A program made the position numbers and the translations under genes. The notes under the pieces were generated by a model that was not told the DNA's origin, made no database searches, and was given only the letters and a program-made list of their open reading frames with translations. 64,000 bases of DNA from Enterococcus caccae ATCC BAA-1240 (lineage in GTDB: Bacteria; Bacillota; Bacilli; Lactobacillales; Enterococcaceae): assembly GCF_000407145.1 (NCBI RefSeq), contig NZ_KE136473.1, positions 248,001 through 312,000 on the forward strand, written 5' to 3'. Below are positions 35,011 to 44,794 of the stretch, piece by piece (the first letter of the stretch is position 1; the number at the start of each line of letters is the position of its first letter).

Positions 35011-35221
35011 ATACGTTAATACTCTTTTTTATCGACTGATTGTAGCATTTTTACGATTTTGTTTCTAATCGATCCATTTTTAATCGACTATTTTAAGAGA
35101 GGACGTGAGGGGGCACAGTAGGTTGTATTTGCTATGAATAAATTGTATTCTGGTTTTTTCAATATTAAAAAGCCGAAGGGGCTGTGTGAGGCGGTTGTTT
35201 TGTTAGCTTTTAGACTTTCAA

Positions 35222-35243
35222 AATGAATAAAAATAAGCTATGA
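35222..35243 (+). promoter_or_regulatory. Candidate -10 and ARG-box half-site upstream of argR
   Basis: TATGAT (35238-35243) is a plausible -10, but the -35 is weak. AATGAATAAAAATAAG (35222-35237) resembles half of an ARG box (TGAATA with an AT-rich centre), which would allow autoregulation. Weak evidence. Confidence 0.3.
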
Positions 35244-35280
35244 TAAAATGGAAATGAATTCGAAAAAGGGGCATATTATT

Positions 35281-35730
35281 ATGAGGAAAAAAGATCGGCA
35301 TCGTCTGATTACTCGTTTATTAGCTGATAAAAATATCCAAAAACAAGAAGATTTTGTCACGTGTTTGGAAGAAAAAGGGATAGAAGTGACCCAAGCAACA
35401 ATATCTCGTGATATTAAAGAAATGAAATTGATCAAAGTACCTTCAGTAGAGGGCGGCTATCGTTACAGTATTCCTGCGGAAACGAAAGAAGATACGTCTA
35501 TAAAATTGGAAAAGTTGATGAAAGATGCATTTGTTTCAGTTGACCAGATGGATAAGCAGGTTGTTTTGCGTACTATACCAGGGAATGCTGCTGCAGCTTC
35601 TAACTTAATTGAAAAACACTATAAAGAAATTGTCTTTGCGGCAATCAATGATGACGACAGTGTGTTGATCATTGCCCGAACCGAAAAAGATGCCGAATTT
35701 TTAAAGAACGAATTTTTCCGATATTTATAA
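35281..35730 (+). CDS. argR: Arginine repressor ArgR/AhrC
   Basis: A 149-residue regulator. The N-terminal winged helix includes FVTCLEEKGIEVTQATISRDIKEMKLIKVP. The C-terminal oligomerisation and arginine-binding domain includes VVLRTIPGNAAAASNLIE and AAINDDDSVLIIARTEKDAE with the conserved Asp pair. The start is the ATG at 35281, 9 bases after AAAAGGGG; an upstream in-frame ATG lacks a ribosome site. Location before recN is the conserved position of the global ArgR/AhrC paralogue in low-GC Firmicutes. Confidence 0.93.
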   Translation: MRKKDRHRLITRLLADKNIQKQEDFVTCLEEKGIEVTQATISRDIKEMKLIKVPSVEGGYRYSIPAETKEDTSIKLEKLMKDAFVSVDQMDKQVVLRTIPGNAAAASNLIEKHYKEIVFAAINDDDSVLIIARTEKDAEFLKNEFFRYL

Positions 35731-35747
35731 AATTGAGGTGAATAAAA

Positions 35748-37439
35748 ATGCTGCAAGAACTTTCTGTAAATAATTTTGCTATTATCTCTTCTTTACAACT
35801 AGAATTTCAGATGGGAATGACCGTTTTAACAGGAGAAACAGGTGCAGGTAAGTCAATTATTATTGATGCGATGGGCCTATTGACTGGCGGGCGAGGATCG
35901 AGTGACTATATTCGCCAAGGTGCTTCAAAATGTACACTGGAAGGCTTGTTTACGATGCCTAAAAACCAGGAATTAATGAATCTTTTGGAAGAATTAGGGA
36001 TCGAGAATGATGACGAATCGATTGTGATTCAGCGAGATATTTCGACTTCTGGCAAGAATGTTTGTCGTGTCAATGGTCGTATCGTCAATATTGCTAACCT
36101 ACGTAAAGTTGGTGAATTTTTGGTTGATATCCATGGTCAAAATGAACACCAAGAATTGATGCAAAGTGAAAAACATTTGGGCATGTTAGATGATTTTGGC
36201 GGCAAAGAGTTGTTCAAAATAAAAGAGCAGTATGAAGGAAGTTATTCAGAATATCGCATGATTGAAAAAAAAGTTAGAAATCGTCAAAAAAACGAAAAAG
36301 AATTTGCCCAACGTATGGATATGTTACAGTTTCAAAGTGATGAAATTGCGGCAGCTGAACTGGTTTTGGGTGAGGAAGAGCAGTTGATTGAAGAGCGGAA
36401 CAAGCTTGGGAATTTTCAAAAAATTGCAGATGCCCTAGCAACAAGTTATGAAGCAATCAATGGCGATAGTGATAGCAGCTTAGACAAAATCGGCTTTGCT
36501 ATGAATGAATTGCTGTCGATTGAAACGCTGGATCCAGAATATAAAGTGATATCAGAAGCTGTTCAAAATAGTTATTACCTTCTGCAAGAAGCTAGCGGTG
36601 ATTTATCAAGACATATCGACAGCCTTGAGTTAGATGAAAATCGCCTAAATGAAGTCGAAACAAGGCTGGAACTGATTCGGCAAATGAAAAGGAAATACGG
36701 AGAATCAATCGACTCGATTTTGGATTACTATCAAGAAATCACTCGTGAATTAGCGGATGCGGATTTTTTAGAAGGACGAACTGGTGAGCTGGAAACCTTA
36801 TTGATTGAAAAGAAAAATCAAGTGATCAAAAATGGATTGAAACTACGAGAAGCCCGGAAGAAAATTGCGAAAAAGTTAGAAAAAAATATTTTGCGTGAAT
36901 TAAAAGAATTGTACATGGAGCGAACAGTTTTTGATATCCGTTTTACTGAATTACCAGATGAGCAATTTACTGAAGAAGGACTAGATCAAGTTGAATTTTA
37001 CATTACAACAAATCCAGGAGAACCGTTGAAACCTTTAGTTAGAGTAGCATCTGGTGGAGAGCTTTCTCGTGTGATGTTGGCGCTTAAAACAATTTTTTCA
37101 AAATCACAAGGAATCACTAGCATTGTTTTTGATGAGGTTGATACAGGCGTGAGTGGACGTGTTGCCCAAGCAATCGCAGATAAGATCTATCAAATATCGG
37201 AAAATTCGCAAGTGCTCTGTATTACCCACCTTCCTCAAGTTGCAGCTGTTGCAGACTATCAATACTTCATTGAAAAAGAAATCGTTGGGGAACGGACAGA
37301 AACGAAAGTCAGAAGATTAAAACAAAATGAACGAGTTGCAGAAATTGCCCGAATGCTTTCAGGTAGCGAAATTACTAAATTAACGACAGAACATGCAAAA
37401 GAATTATTGAATATGGCTGGGAATGATCGGAGAAATTAA
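35748..37439 (+). CDS. recN: DNA repair protein RecN
   Basis: A 563-residue SMC-like ATPase acting early in double-strand-break repair. Walker A is TGETGAGKSIIIDAM near residue 30. The coiled-coil arms occupy about 160-370. The signature is RVASGGELSRVMLALKTIFS and the Walker B/D-loop is SIVFDEVDTGVSGRVAQAI, followed by CITHLPQVAAVADYQYFIEK. TTGAGGTG is the ribosome site. It is 17 bases after argR and probably in one operon with it, ending at 37501-37541. Confidence 0.97.
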   Translation: MLQELSVNNFAIISSLQLEFQMGMTVLTGETGAGKSIIIDAMGLLTGGRGSSDYIRQGASKCTLEGLFTMPKNQELMNLLEELGIENDDESIVIQRDISTSGKNVCRVNGRIVNIANLRKVGEFLVDIHGQNEHQELMQSEKHLGMLDDFGGKELFKIKEQYEGSYSEYRMIEKKVRNRQKNEKEFAQRMDMLQFQSDEIAAAELVLGEEEQLIEERNKLGNFQKIADALATSYEAINGDSDSSLDKIGFAMNELLSIETLDPEYKVISEAVQNSYYLLQEASGDLSRHIDSLELDENRLNEVETRLELIRQMKRKYGESIDSILDYYQEITRELADADFLEGRTGELETLLIEKKNQVIKNGLKLREARKKIAKKLEKNILRELKELYMERTVFDIRFTELPDEQFTEEGLDQVEFYITTNPGEPLKPLVRVASGGELSRVMLALKTIFSKSQGITSIVFDEVDTGVSGRVAQAIADKIYQISENSQVLCITHLPQVAAVADYQYFIEKEIVGERTETKVRRLKQNERVAEIARMLSGSEITKLTTEHAKELLNMAGNDRRN

Positions 37440-37500
37440 CAGAAATCCTCTTGATCGAACATGTTAATAGGAAGAATGAAGAGATATTTTAATCAAAAAA

Positions 37501-37541
37501 AGGGCAGAAAAAGCGATGTCTGATATCGCTTTTTCTGCTCT
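37501..37541. terminator. Bidirectional terminator after recN
   Basis: A perfect 17-bp stem (37501-37517 with 37525-37541) has a 7-base loop. The A run on the left also serves the minus-strand gene at 37561-37674. Confidence 0.92.
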
Positions 37542-37560
37542 ATTAATGTTATTTAGTTGA

Positions 37561-37674
37561 TTATCGTAAACTCATGAAAGCAGTCAAGATCGTTGAGCCA
37601 GCAATGGCAATTAGCATCAACCAAACAACGACTTTTGTGACTTTAGAAAACGTGCTTGTTTTTTTATCGTTCAT
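37561..37674 (-). CDS. Small single-pass membrane protein (DUF4044-like)
   Basis: A 37-residue protein starting MNDKKTSTFSKVTKVVVWLM, with one TM helix (VVVWLMLIAIAGSTILTAFM). It resembles the short DUF4044 proteins of lactic acid bacteria, which share STF-KVT and one helix. AAGGATGTG on the minus strand is the ribosome site. It lies directly between the recN terminator and corA. The function is unknown. Confidence 0.65.
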   Translation of the reverse strand: MNDKKTSTFSKVTKVVVWLMLIAIAGSTILTAFMSLR

Positions 37675-37745
37675 TGATTATACACATCCTTATTCCTTAC
37701 TTTCTATAGTTTACATCCTTTTACTAAAATCGGCAACTAGAAATT

Positions 37746-38702
37746 TTACAAAAGGTTTCGTTTCTTTAGCCTGTGAATAACAAAAAGACAGGTAGCTGTA
37801 GTGACAACAAAAATCCAGAAAAAAGCATCTTCTCGATTAGCAAATGGCAATTTTACATTCATTCCAAAGATACCGCCAATGATTGTTGGTATCGTCAGAA
37901 CGATAGTCAGTGAGGTTAAAATTTTCATGACATTATTCAAATTGTTTGACACGATAGCTGAAAAAGTGTCACTAATTTTATCTACCAGTTTTAATTGAAT
38001 ATTAGTTGTCGTTGCTGCTTGCTTTGTTTCAACTAAAATATCATGGAGTCGAGGGAGATGGGCTCTAGGATCTTTGAAAATGCTAGCGCTGTAGAGCATA
38101 TTTAAAACTTCTAGATTGGAATTGATTGCTGATTCAAAATAAACTAAGCTTTTTTGGATATCCATTATTTTATATAGCTGACTATTTTCTGTAGAAACTT
38201 TCAATTCACCCTCCAGTTTATTGGTTTCTTTGATCAATTCTTTTAAGAACCGGTTATAGCAAGTAGAAATATGCCAAGATAAATATAAAACAAGCGTCTC
38301 TTGAATCGGTAGTTCAATATCTGGGACGGGTGTAGAGAGTGCTCTTTTTAAAAAGTCAGCGGAATTGTTGATAACAGTAATCACTTTTCCGTTTGTCGTC
38401 AAAATAATTGCAAACGGGAATGTATCCAATTGAGTATATCCACTAGGACTAATTGTAGCATGAGGATACTGAACTAACATCAGCGCAGGCTCTTCAAGTA
38501 CATTTTGATGGAGACCTTCGAAACGAGAATTTTCGTCATCATCCAAGACACCTGTGATATAATCTTTAGGGAGTTTATAAGTTGTGACTAAATATTCAAT
38601 CTCTTCTTCAGTTGGTTTTTCAACGGCAAGCCAAATCGAGTCGTCGGTATCAGTTTTGGATGGTGTAAATAATCCATTTTCTATTTTTAAATAGTTGATC
38701 AA
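37746..38702 (-). CDS. corA: CorA-family divalent-cation transporter
   Basis: A 318-residue magnesium/divalent-cation channel. The cytoplasmic funnel is followed by two C-terminal TM helices (about 255-275 and 290-310) with the hallmark GMN motif in GGIFGMNVKLPF between them. The C-terminus is basic (HRLKKRNLL). The ATG is preceded by GAGGTGACATC on the minus strand. It is the only member here and could carry Mg2+, Co2+ or Mn2+; the sequence does not discriminate. Confidence 0.9.
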   Translation of the reverse strand: MINYLKIENGLFTPSKTDTDDSIWLAVEKPTEEEIEYLVTTYKLPKDYITGVLDDDENSRFEGLHQNVLEEPALMLVQYPHATISPSGYTQLDTFPFAIILTTNGKVITVINNSADFLKRALSTPVPDIELPIQETLVLYLSWHISTCYNRFLKELIKETNKLEGELKVSTENSQLYKIMDIQKSLVYFESAINSNLEVLNMLYSASIFKDPRAHLPRLHDILVETKQAATTTNIQLKLVDKISDTFSAIVSNNLNNVMKILTSLTIVLTIPTIIGGIFGMNVKLPFANREDAFFWIFVVTTATCLFVIHRLKKRNLL

Positions 38703-38887
38703 GATGTCACCTCATTTTTTTTTAGAATCTATTTCATTCTATTATAATAGAGTTGGCTTGTTTTTGGGGAATAAAGCCCTTGAAAATTAGTATTATTTAG
38801 GCATGAATTTTTAAACGAAATGAAACATCTGTGTAAAGAAAATAAAGTATAGTTAATAAAGCGTGTTACGAAAGGAATTGTTAGGAA

Positions 38888-39259
38888 ATGGTGTCGTTTT
38901 CAGTCATTATGCTTTTTTGGTATGTTTTTCCAGTAATTGTCTTATTTGCGTGTAATTTTATTATTACAACGTTCTCGCTGACAGAACGTTTTAAAATAAA
39001 AGCGCCAGATATCTCAATTCCATTTTTATTTATAGGATTAAATGAATTGTCAAAAGATAGTTATGGACAATCAATCGTGCCCTATATGGTTATTTCCGTT
39101 TTACTATTAGGCATTTGTGTTGCCGTTTTCCAAGCCTATTATTATGGCGAGATCCTTTATGGCAGATACTTTAAAATGTTCTGGCGTTTAGTGTTTCTTC
39201 TGAGTTTTATTTTATATGGAGCGCTTGTGTTGTTAAATATCGTGCATTACTTTTCATAA
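38888..39259 (+). CDS. DUF3397 membrane protein
   Basis: A 123-residue protein with four hydrophobic segments (about 5-27, 40-55, 65-88, 97-120). It matches the DUF3397 family by size, topology and its place just upstream of mraZ in enterococci and lactobacilli. AAAGGAATTGTTAGGAA serves as ribosome site. The function is unknown. Its conserved location near the division cluster is suggestive but unproven. It is separated from mraZ by a hairpin at 39260-39313. Confidence 0.8.
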   Translation: MVSFSVIMLFWYVFPVIVLFACNFIITTFSLTERFKIKAPDISIPFLFIGLNELSKDSYGQSIVPYMVISVLLLGICVAVFQAYYYGEILYGRYFKMFWRLVFLLSFILYGALVLLNIVHYFS

Positions 39260-39316
39260 AATCGAAAAAGGTGGTAGCAGATAGTTCCCCACTTCTCACC
39301 ACCTTTTTCGATTGTA
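39260..39316 (+). terminator. Hairpin after the DUF3397 gene
   Basis: A 15-bp stem (AATCGAAAAAGGTGG with its perfect complement at 39299-39313) has a 24-base loop. The 3' T run is interrupted, so termination may be partial. Confidence 0.65.
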
Positions 39317-39476
39317 ATATTTTTATGAGAAATCAACCATAGAAATAATCAGAAAAAACCCTTTTAAAAGTAATGATATCAACATTGGTATCGCTTTTTT
39401 TGGAAGAGTATCTGTATACTGAAATATTACAAACTTTTTAAATAACCATTAAATGAGAGTAGTTTCACTGTTTTTG

Positions 39477-39506
39477 GTGGTAGAAAGTGGCGGGATGTGG
39501 TAGACT
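39477..39506 (+). promoter_or_regulatory. MraZ-binding direct repeats upstream of mraZ
   Basis: Three GTGG elements recur exactly every 10 bases (39477, 39487, 39497) in GTGGTAGAAA-GTGGCGGGAT-GTGGTAGACT. MraZ proteins are known to bind such 10-bp-spaced repeats in the dcw promoter and autoregulate. Two further GTGG at 39518 and 39526 do not keep the period and belong to the ribosome-site region. Confidence 0.7.
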
Positions 39507-39541
39507 GTTTCTATCAAGTGGAAAAGTGGGGAATATTGGCT

Positions 39542-39973
39542 ATGTTTATGGGTGAATTTCAACATAATATAGATGCCAAAGGCCGACTCATCGTACCAGC
39601 TAAATTTCGCGACCAATTAGGCGAGAAATTTGTGGTAACAAGAGGAATGGATGGCTGTTTATTTGGTTATCCAATGTCCGAATGGGAAGAACTAGAGGGT
39701 AAATTAAAAGAAATGCCTCTAGCTAAAAAGGATGCCCGTACATTTGTCCGCTTTTTTTATTCGGCTGCTACAGAATGTGAGATTGATAAGCAAGGTAGGA
39801 TCAACATCCCTGCTACGCTTAGAACGCATGGTAGTTTGGAGAAAGCTTGTGTGATCATCGGTGTTTCAAATCGAATCGAGATTTGGGATGAAGCCCGCTG
39901 GCAAGAATTTTCTACAGAAGCTGAAGAGAATTTTGATGAAATTGCAGAAACAATGATTGATTTTGGTTTTTAG
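39542..39973 (+). CDS. mraZ: Transcriptional regulator MraZ
   Basis: A 143-residue AbrB-fold DNA-binding protein that autoregulates the division cluster. Two SpoVT-AbrB repeats are seen: [20 protein letters not shown] at the N-terminus and [20 protein letters not shown] in the middle. The start is the ATG at 39542 in front of MFMGEFQHN; an upstream extension has no family match. It is preceded by three 10-bp-spaced GTGG repeats, the likely target of its own product. Confidence 0.96.
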   Translation: MFMGEFQHNIDAKGRLIVPAKFRDQLGEKFVVTRGMDGCLFGYPMSEWEELEGKLKEMPLAKKDARTFVRFFYSAATECEIDKQGRINIPATLRTHGSLEKACVIIGVSNRIEIWDEARWQEFSTEAEENFDEIAETMIDFGF

Positions 39974-39986
39974 AAAGAGGAGCATT

Positions 39987-40946
39987 ATGACAGAAGAGTT
40001 TCAGCATTATACTGTTTTACTAAAAGAAACAGTTGACGGCTTACAAGTGAAAGAAGATGGCATCTATGTCGATTGCACATTGGGCGGCGCAGGTCATAGT
40101 GAGTACTTACTCTCTCAACTGAGCGAACAAGGACATCTATATGCCTTTGATCAGGATCAAAAAGCATTGGATTTTGCAGCACAACGATTAAAAAAATATG
40201 TAGATCGAGGCATGGTGACCTTTATCAAGTCGAATTTTCGACATTTAAAAGAAAAATTAGCGAATCACGAGATTTACCAAGTTGATGGTATTTTATATGA
40301 TTTAGGCGTTTCATCTCCTCAATTAGATGAAGCTGAGCGTGGGTTTAGTTATCATCAAGACGCACCATTAGATATGCGGATGGACCAAGAGGCGGAGTTG
40401 TCGGCTTACGATGTAGTCAACAACTATAGCTACCATGAATTAGTGAAGATTTTCTTCCGTTATGGAGAGGAAAAATTTTCTAAGCAAATCGCTAGAGAAA
40501 TTGAACGGGTACGCGAAAAAGCACCAATCGAAACAACTGGCGAATTAGTAGAAATCATCAAAACAGCAATTCCAGCGCCAGCAAGACGTAAGGGTGGACA
40601 TCCAGCAAAAAGGATTTTCCAAGCTATTCGCATTGCGGTAAACGATGAATTAGGCGTTGTTGAAGAGTCTTTGGAACAAGCAATTGCGTTATTAAACAAA
40701 AATGGTCGAATTAGCGTGATTACTTTTCACTCTTTAGAAGATCGAATTGTAAAAACCATGTTTAAAGAATATAGTACGATGCAGGATTTACCACCTGGAC
40801 TACCCGTAGTGCCAGAAGAATTTCAACCTGAGTTAAATGTAATTACTAGAAAGCCGATTTTACCAGGTGAGACTGAGTTGGCTGAAAATAATCGCTCACG
40901 AAGTGCTAAATTAAGAATTGCCGAAAAAGTTAAATTAAATTTATAA
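39987..40946 (+). CDS. rsmH: 16S rRNA (cytosine-1402-N4)-methyltransferase
   Basis: A 319-residue RsmH (MraW) that methylates C1402 of 16S rRNA in the P-site. Signature segments are [16 protein letters not shown] (SAM motif), [20 protein letters not shown], the [19 protein letters not shown] helix and [15 protein letters not shown]. The start is the ATG at 39987 after AAAGAGGAGC. It is in the conserved second place of the dcw cluster, 13 bases after mraZ. Confidence 0.97.
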   Translation: MTEEFQHYTVLLKETVDGLQVKEDGIYVDCTLGGAGHSEYLLSQLSEQGHLYAFDQDQKALDFAAQRLKKYVDRGMVTFIKSNFRHLKEKLANHEIYQVDGILYDLGVSSPQLDEAERGFSYHQDAPLDMRMDQEAELSAYDVVNNYSYHELVKIFFRYGEEKFSKQIAREIERVREKAPIETTGELVEIIKTAIPAPARRKGGHPAKRIFQAIRIAVNDELGVVEESLEQAIALLNKNGRISVITFHSLEDRIVKTMFKEYSTMQDLPPGLPVVPEEFQPELNVITRKPILPGETELAENNRSRSAKLRIAEKVKLNL

Positions 40947-40962
40947 AGAAAGGGGTAACGAC

Positions 40963-41364
40963 ATGGCTGAGTTAAAAAAAGTGGAAGAGTTCCAATATGA
41001 TATTCCAATAATGGATGAACCAGTCACTGCTCCTGAACAAAAGCCAAAAGTTCAGAAAAATGTAGACCTACCCCAATCTCCCAAAAGGAAGTTGAGAAAT
41101 ATCTCACTTTTAGAAAAAACAATCGGCTTTTTATTATTAGTAGCGATTATCGGTATAGCTGTTCTCACCATTCAAGTACGTACTTCTATTACACAAATGA
41201 CGAATGAAATCACTGAAACGCAAGCGACGATCCAAGAGAAAGAAGAATCTGCATTAAAATTAGAACAACAAAAAAATGAACTATCCAAAGCAGATCGAAT
41301 CAAAGATGTTGCAAAGCGCAAAGGGCTTTCAGATAACCTTGATAGTATAAGGAATGTGAAATAA
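40963..41364 (+). CDS. ftsL: Cell division protein FtsL
   Basis: A 133-residue single-pass division protein. It has a cytoplasmic N-terminus of about 50 residues, a TM helix (TIGFLLLVAIIGIAVLTIQV) and an extracellular coiled coil (about 75-115: ITETQATIQEKEESALKLEQ). It heterodimerises with DivIC and joins the DivIB complex. GAAAGGGG is the ribosome site. The PBP gene begins immediately after its stop (TAAATG), implying coupled translation. Confidence 0.92.
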   Translation: MAELKKVEEFQYDIPIMDEPVTAPEQKPKVQKNVDLPQSPKRKLRNISLLEKTIGFLLLVAIIGIAVLTIQVRTSITQMTNEITETQATIQEKEESALKLEQQKNELSKADRIKDVAKRKGLSDNLDSIRNVK

Positions 41365-43245
41365 ATGAGCATAAAAAATAAAATAAAGAATTTTGTCAAA
41401 AAGAAGAACTTAAATCCAATGAACAATCGTAAAAAAGTAGGCATTATTTTATTTGCTACGAGTATTGGATTGTTCTTTTTATTTGCCTTTAGATTAACGT
41501 ACATAGTAGCTGTGGGCAAAGTAGCCGGTGTCTCTTTACCAGAAAAAACAGCGAATCTCTACCAAGGCAGTAGTGTAGTCAAAGCAAAAAGGGGAGCCAT
41601 TTTAGATCGAAATGGAGCAGTTATTGCAGAAGATGCTACCTCATACTCTGTTTATGCTATTTTGTCTGAAACATATTTAGGTGAAGAAAATAAAAAATTA
41701 TATGCACAGAAAAAAGATTTCCAAACACTAGCAGAAATCTTAGATAGAAATACAGAGCTCACAAAAGATGAAGCGTTAGGTTTTCTCAATCGTGGTGTAA
41801 ACGAAGATGGGACCGTAAAATTTCAAGTTGAATTTGGATCTAAGGGTAAAAATATTACATTAGAAACACGACAAAAAATTGAAGAAGAACTAAAGCAAAA
41901 AAATGTGGCAGGTCTTTATTTTGAGGGCCATCCAGCAAGGATTTATCCAAATGGTGTCTTTGCTTCTCATTTTATTGGTTATACAGATTCAGCTGATGCA
42001 GAGGATGATTCAAAAGGCTTAGTAGGGAAAATGGGGCTAGAAAAGTCCTATAATGATATTTTAAGTGGGCAAGATGGTAAAATCGATTACGAAAAAGATG
42101 TTTACGGAAATCCTTTACCAGGAACCGTTGCCAGTGAAAAGAAAGCAATTGACGGAAAAGATATCTATACAACGCTAGACACACGAATTCAAAGTCGCTT
42201 AGAAATTTTATTAGACCCAGTTGTAGAAGAATTTAAGCCAGAAGATATGACAGCAATGTTGATGAAGGCTAAAACTGGTGAAATTCTTGCAATGTCTCAA
42301 CGACCATCCTTCAATCCGGAAACAAAAGAAGGGTTAAATGATGACACTGTTTGGCGGAATATATTAGTAGAAGATAAATTTGAACCAGGCTCCACTATGA
42401 AACTTTTTACAGCAGCAGCAGCAATGCAAGAAGGAAAATTCAACCCGAATACAACATTCAACTATCCAGCAGGTGGCTATAAATTAGATGATCGAACAGT
42501 GAATGATCATGATTTCGGAGCGGTAGGTCCTTTGACTTTCCGCCAAGCAATCTCTTGGTCTAGTAATGTCGGGATGCTTACTTTAGAACAGGCAATGGAC
42601 CCAACAGGTCAAATTTGGAAAAGTTATTTAGAAAAATTTGGTTTTGGAAAATCAACAAATTCAGGTTTAGCTGGAGAATCAGCTGGGGAATTACCAGGCG
42701 ATAATTGGGTCGACCTAGCAATGTCATCGTTTGGACAAGCAGTTTCAGTGACCAATTTTCAAATGATGCAAGCTTATACCGCAATAGCCAACGATGGTTC
42801 TATGCTGAAGCCGCAATATATTAGTAAGATTGTGGATAAAGATACTGGTGAAGAAAAAATTACTCAACCTGAAAGAGTAGGACAACAAGTTATAACGCCA
42901 CAAGCAGCTAGCGATATTCGAACATATATGATCGATACGGTAGAAGATCCAAATTATGGAATTGCTTATGAGGTATATACAGTTCCAGGCTACCATGTGG
43001 CAGCTAAAACCGGAACAGCGCAAATCACTGGAGAAAATGGTTATATGGCTGGTTTAACAGATTATACTTATTCTGTTGTAGAAATGGTGCCTGCTGACAA
43101 TCCAGAATATATTTTGTATCTTACAATGAAAAAACCACAAACTTATACAAGAGAAGCATTGGCAAAAATTGCTAACCCGCTGATGAAAGTGGTAATGGAT
43201 TCGATGGACAGCGAGTCAACTGAAACAGTAAAACCAGCGAAATAA
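41365..43245 (+). CDS. pbpC: Class B penicillin-binding protein, division transpeptidase (FtsI/PBP2x type)
   Basis: A 626-residue bitopic transpeptidase for septal peptidoglycan. One N-terminal TM helix (GIILFATSIGLFFLFAFRLT) precedes the dimerisation domain. The transpeptidase motifs are STMK (in EPGSTMKLFTAAA), SSN (in ISWSSNVGML) and KTG (in HVAAKTGTAQIT). No C-terminal PASTA domains are seen, so it is shorter than the streptococcal PBP2x. Its position between ftsL and mraY is that of the E. faecalis pbpC gene. Confidence 0.92.
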   Translation: MSIKNKIKNFVKKKNLNPMNNRKKVGIILFATSIGLFFLFAFRLTYIVAVGKVAGVSLPEKTANLYQGSSVVKAKRGAILDRNGAVIAEDATSYSVYAILSETYLGEENKKLYAQKKDFQTLAEILDRNTELTKDEALGFLNRGVNEDGTVKFQVEFGSKGKNITLETRQKIEEELKQKNVAGLYFEGHPARIYPNGVFASHFIGYTDSADAEDDSKGLVGKMGLEKSYNDILSGQDGKIDYEKDVYGNPLPGTVASEKKAIDGKDIYTTLDTRIQSRLEILLDPVVEEFKPEDMTAMLMKAKTGEILAMSQRPSFNPETKEGLNDDTVWRNILVEDKFEPGSTMKLFTAAAAMQEGKFNPNTTFNYPAGGYKLDDRTVNDHDFGAVGPLTFRQAISWSSNVGMLTLEQAMDPTGQIWKSYLEKFGFGKSTNSGLAGESAGELPGDNWVDLAMSSFGQAVSVTNFQMMQAYTAIANDGSMLKPQYISKIVDKDTGEEKITQPERVGQQVITPQAASDIRTYMIDTVEDPNYGIAYEVYTVPGYHVAAKTGTAQITGENGYMAGLTDYTYSVVEMVPADNPEYILYLTMKKPQTYTREALAKIANPLMKVVMDSMDSESTETVKPAK

Positions 43246-43305
43246 ATAGTAGGTAGTAGAATAACAAGGTAGACCAATACGAGTCGGATAATTAGGAGAG
43301 ATATC

Positions 43306-44271
43306 ATGGAGTGGACACAAATTTTTATTCCCATAGTATGTAGTTTTGCTATAACAGTGGCAGTGATGCCGATGTTTATCGGTTATTTTCAAATGAAGAA
43401 ACAAGGACAAACAACGCGCGAAGATGGCCCAACTTGGCATAATGTGAAAACAGGAACGCCAACGATGGGTGGCTTAGTTTTTCTAGTTGCAAGTTTTATC
43501 ACGTCATTATTAGTAGGCTTATGGAAGCAAGAACTGACTCCTTCTCTGCTGATTATTTTGTTTATTTTAGTATTGTATGGACTGTTAGGTTTTTTAGATG
43601 ATTTTATCAAAGTCTTTAAGAAAAGAAACATGGGGCTGAATTCCCGTCAAAAGTTGATTGGTCAAATCATTGGTGGTTTAGTATTTTATTTTGTTTATCG
43701 ATCTGAAGGATTACCAGATACATTAGATTTGTTTGGTATTGTAACATTACCATTAGGGATTTTTTACGGTGTATTTGTCATTTTTTGGTTGGTTGGATTT
43801 TCAAATGCAGTGAATTTGACCGATGGAATCGACGGATTAGTTGCAGGATTAGGAACCATTTCATTTGCTACATATGCAATCATCGCATGGAAACAACAGC
43901 AATTTGACGTTGTGATCATCTGTCTGAGCGTGATTGGTGGTCTGCTAGGATTCTTTCCTTATAATAAAAAACCAGCTAAAATTTTTATGGGTGATGTCGG
44001 TTCACTCGCTTTAGGAGGATTGTTAGCAGCTATTTCAATTATTTTACGCCAAGAATGGACATTGTTGCTGATCGGACTTGTTTACGTGTGTGAAACAGCT
44101 AGTGTTATTTTGCAAGTTACTTCATTCAAGTTATTTGGAAAACGAGTTTTTAAAATGTCTCCGATCCATCATCATTTTGAAATGTGTGGATGGTCTGAAT
44201 GGAAAATCGATCTTGTTTTCTGGTTGACAGGTGCTATTTGTTCAGCAATCACATTATGGATTATTTTTTAG
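43306..44271 (+). CDS. mraY: Phospho-N-acetylmuramoyl-pentapeptide transferase
   Basis: A 321-residue enzyme with ten TM helices that makes lipid I from UDP-MurNAc-pentapeptide and undecaprenyl phosphate. Catalytic and conserved segments are [19 protein letters not shown], the Asp pair in [49 protein letters not shown] and [26 protein letters not shown] precedes the ATG. Unusually, a tandem-repeat block separates it from murD. Confidence 0.97.
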   Translation: MEWTQIFIPIVCSFAITVAVMPMFIGYFQMKKQGQTTREDGPTWHNVKTGTPTMGGLVFLVASFITSLLVGLWKQELTPSLLIILFILVLYGLLGFLDDFIKVFKKRNMGLNSRQKLIGQIIGGLVFYFVYRSEGLPDTLDLFGIVTLPLGIFYGVFVIFWLVGFSNAVNLTDGIDGLVAGLGTISFATYAIIAWKQQQFDVVIICLSVIGGLLGFFPYNKKPAKIFMGDVGSLALGGLLAAISIILRQEWTLLLIGLVYVCETASVILQVTSFKLFGKRVFKMSPIHHHFEMCGWSEWKIDLVFWLTGAICSAITLWIIF

Positions 44272-44282
44272 ACCTATCTATA

Positions 44283-44776
44283 TCTTTCAGCATTTCTAAC
44301 GTGTCTAGCATCAAGAAGCAACTCTTAGGAAAGTAGATAATTTGAAGTTAAACGAAGAACGTTCCACTTCAAATTCCTAACTTTCTACAGAGTTATTCGC
44401 TTCTTTCAGCGTTTCTAATGTGTCTAGCATCAAGAAGCAACTCTTAGGAAAGTAGATAATTTGGAGTTAAACGAAGAGCGTTCCACTTCAAATTCCTAAC
44501 TTTCTACAGAGTTATTCGCTTCTTTCAGCGTTTCTAATGTGTCTAGCATCAAGAAGCAACTCTTAGGAAAGTAGATAATTTGAAGTTAAACGAAGAGCGT
44601 TCCACTTCAAATTCCTAACTTTCTACAGAGTTATTCGCTTCTTTCAGCATTTCTAATGTGTCTAGCATCATGAGGGAGTTTTTGGAAAATAGCTAATCTT
44701 CGAATGGAAACAAAGGTGTTTTAATCTCAGATTCTTAATTTTCAACAAGGCTACCCGCGTCTTTCAGTTTTTCTTA
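44283..44776 (+). repeat. Four tandem copies of a 119-bp repeat between mraY and murD
   Basis: Units begin at TCTTTCAGC at 44283, 44402, 44521 and 44640, exactly 119 bases apart. A partial fifth starts at 44760. Units two and three are almost identical, unit one close, unit four diverged in its second half. Each of the first three carries an imperfect 27-bp hairpin: CTCTTAGGAAAGTAGATAAT plus TTGAAGT against its later complement, ending in CTACAGAG, with 20 of 27 positions pairing. It contains no open frame. It would be transcribed within the dcw operon. Confidence 0.93.
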
Positions 44777-44794
44777 AGAGAAGGAGAATTTATA

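Noticed and set aside
44283-44776. Regular repeats considered as a CRISPR array
   Set aside because: Units are 119 bases with no constant-repeat/variable-spacer pattern, and no cas genes are nearby; it is an ordinary tandem repeat.
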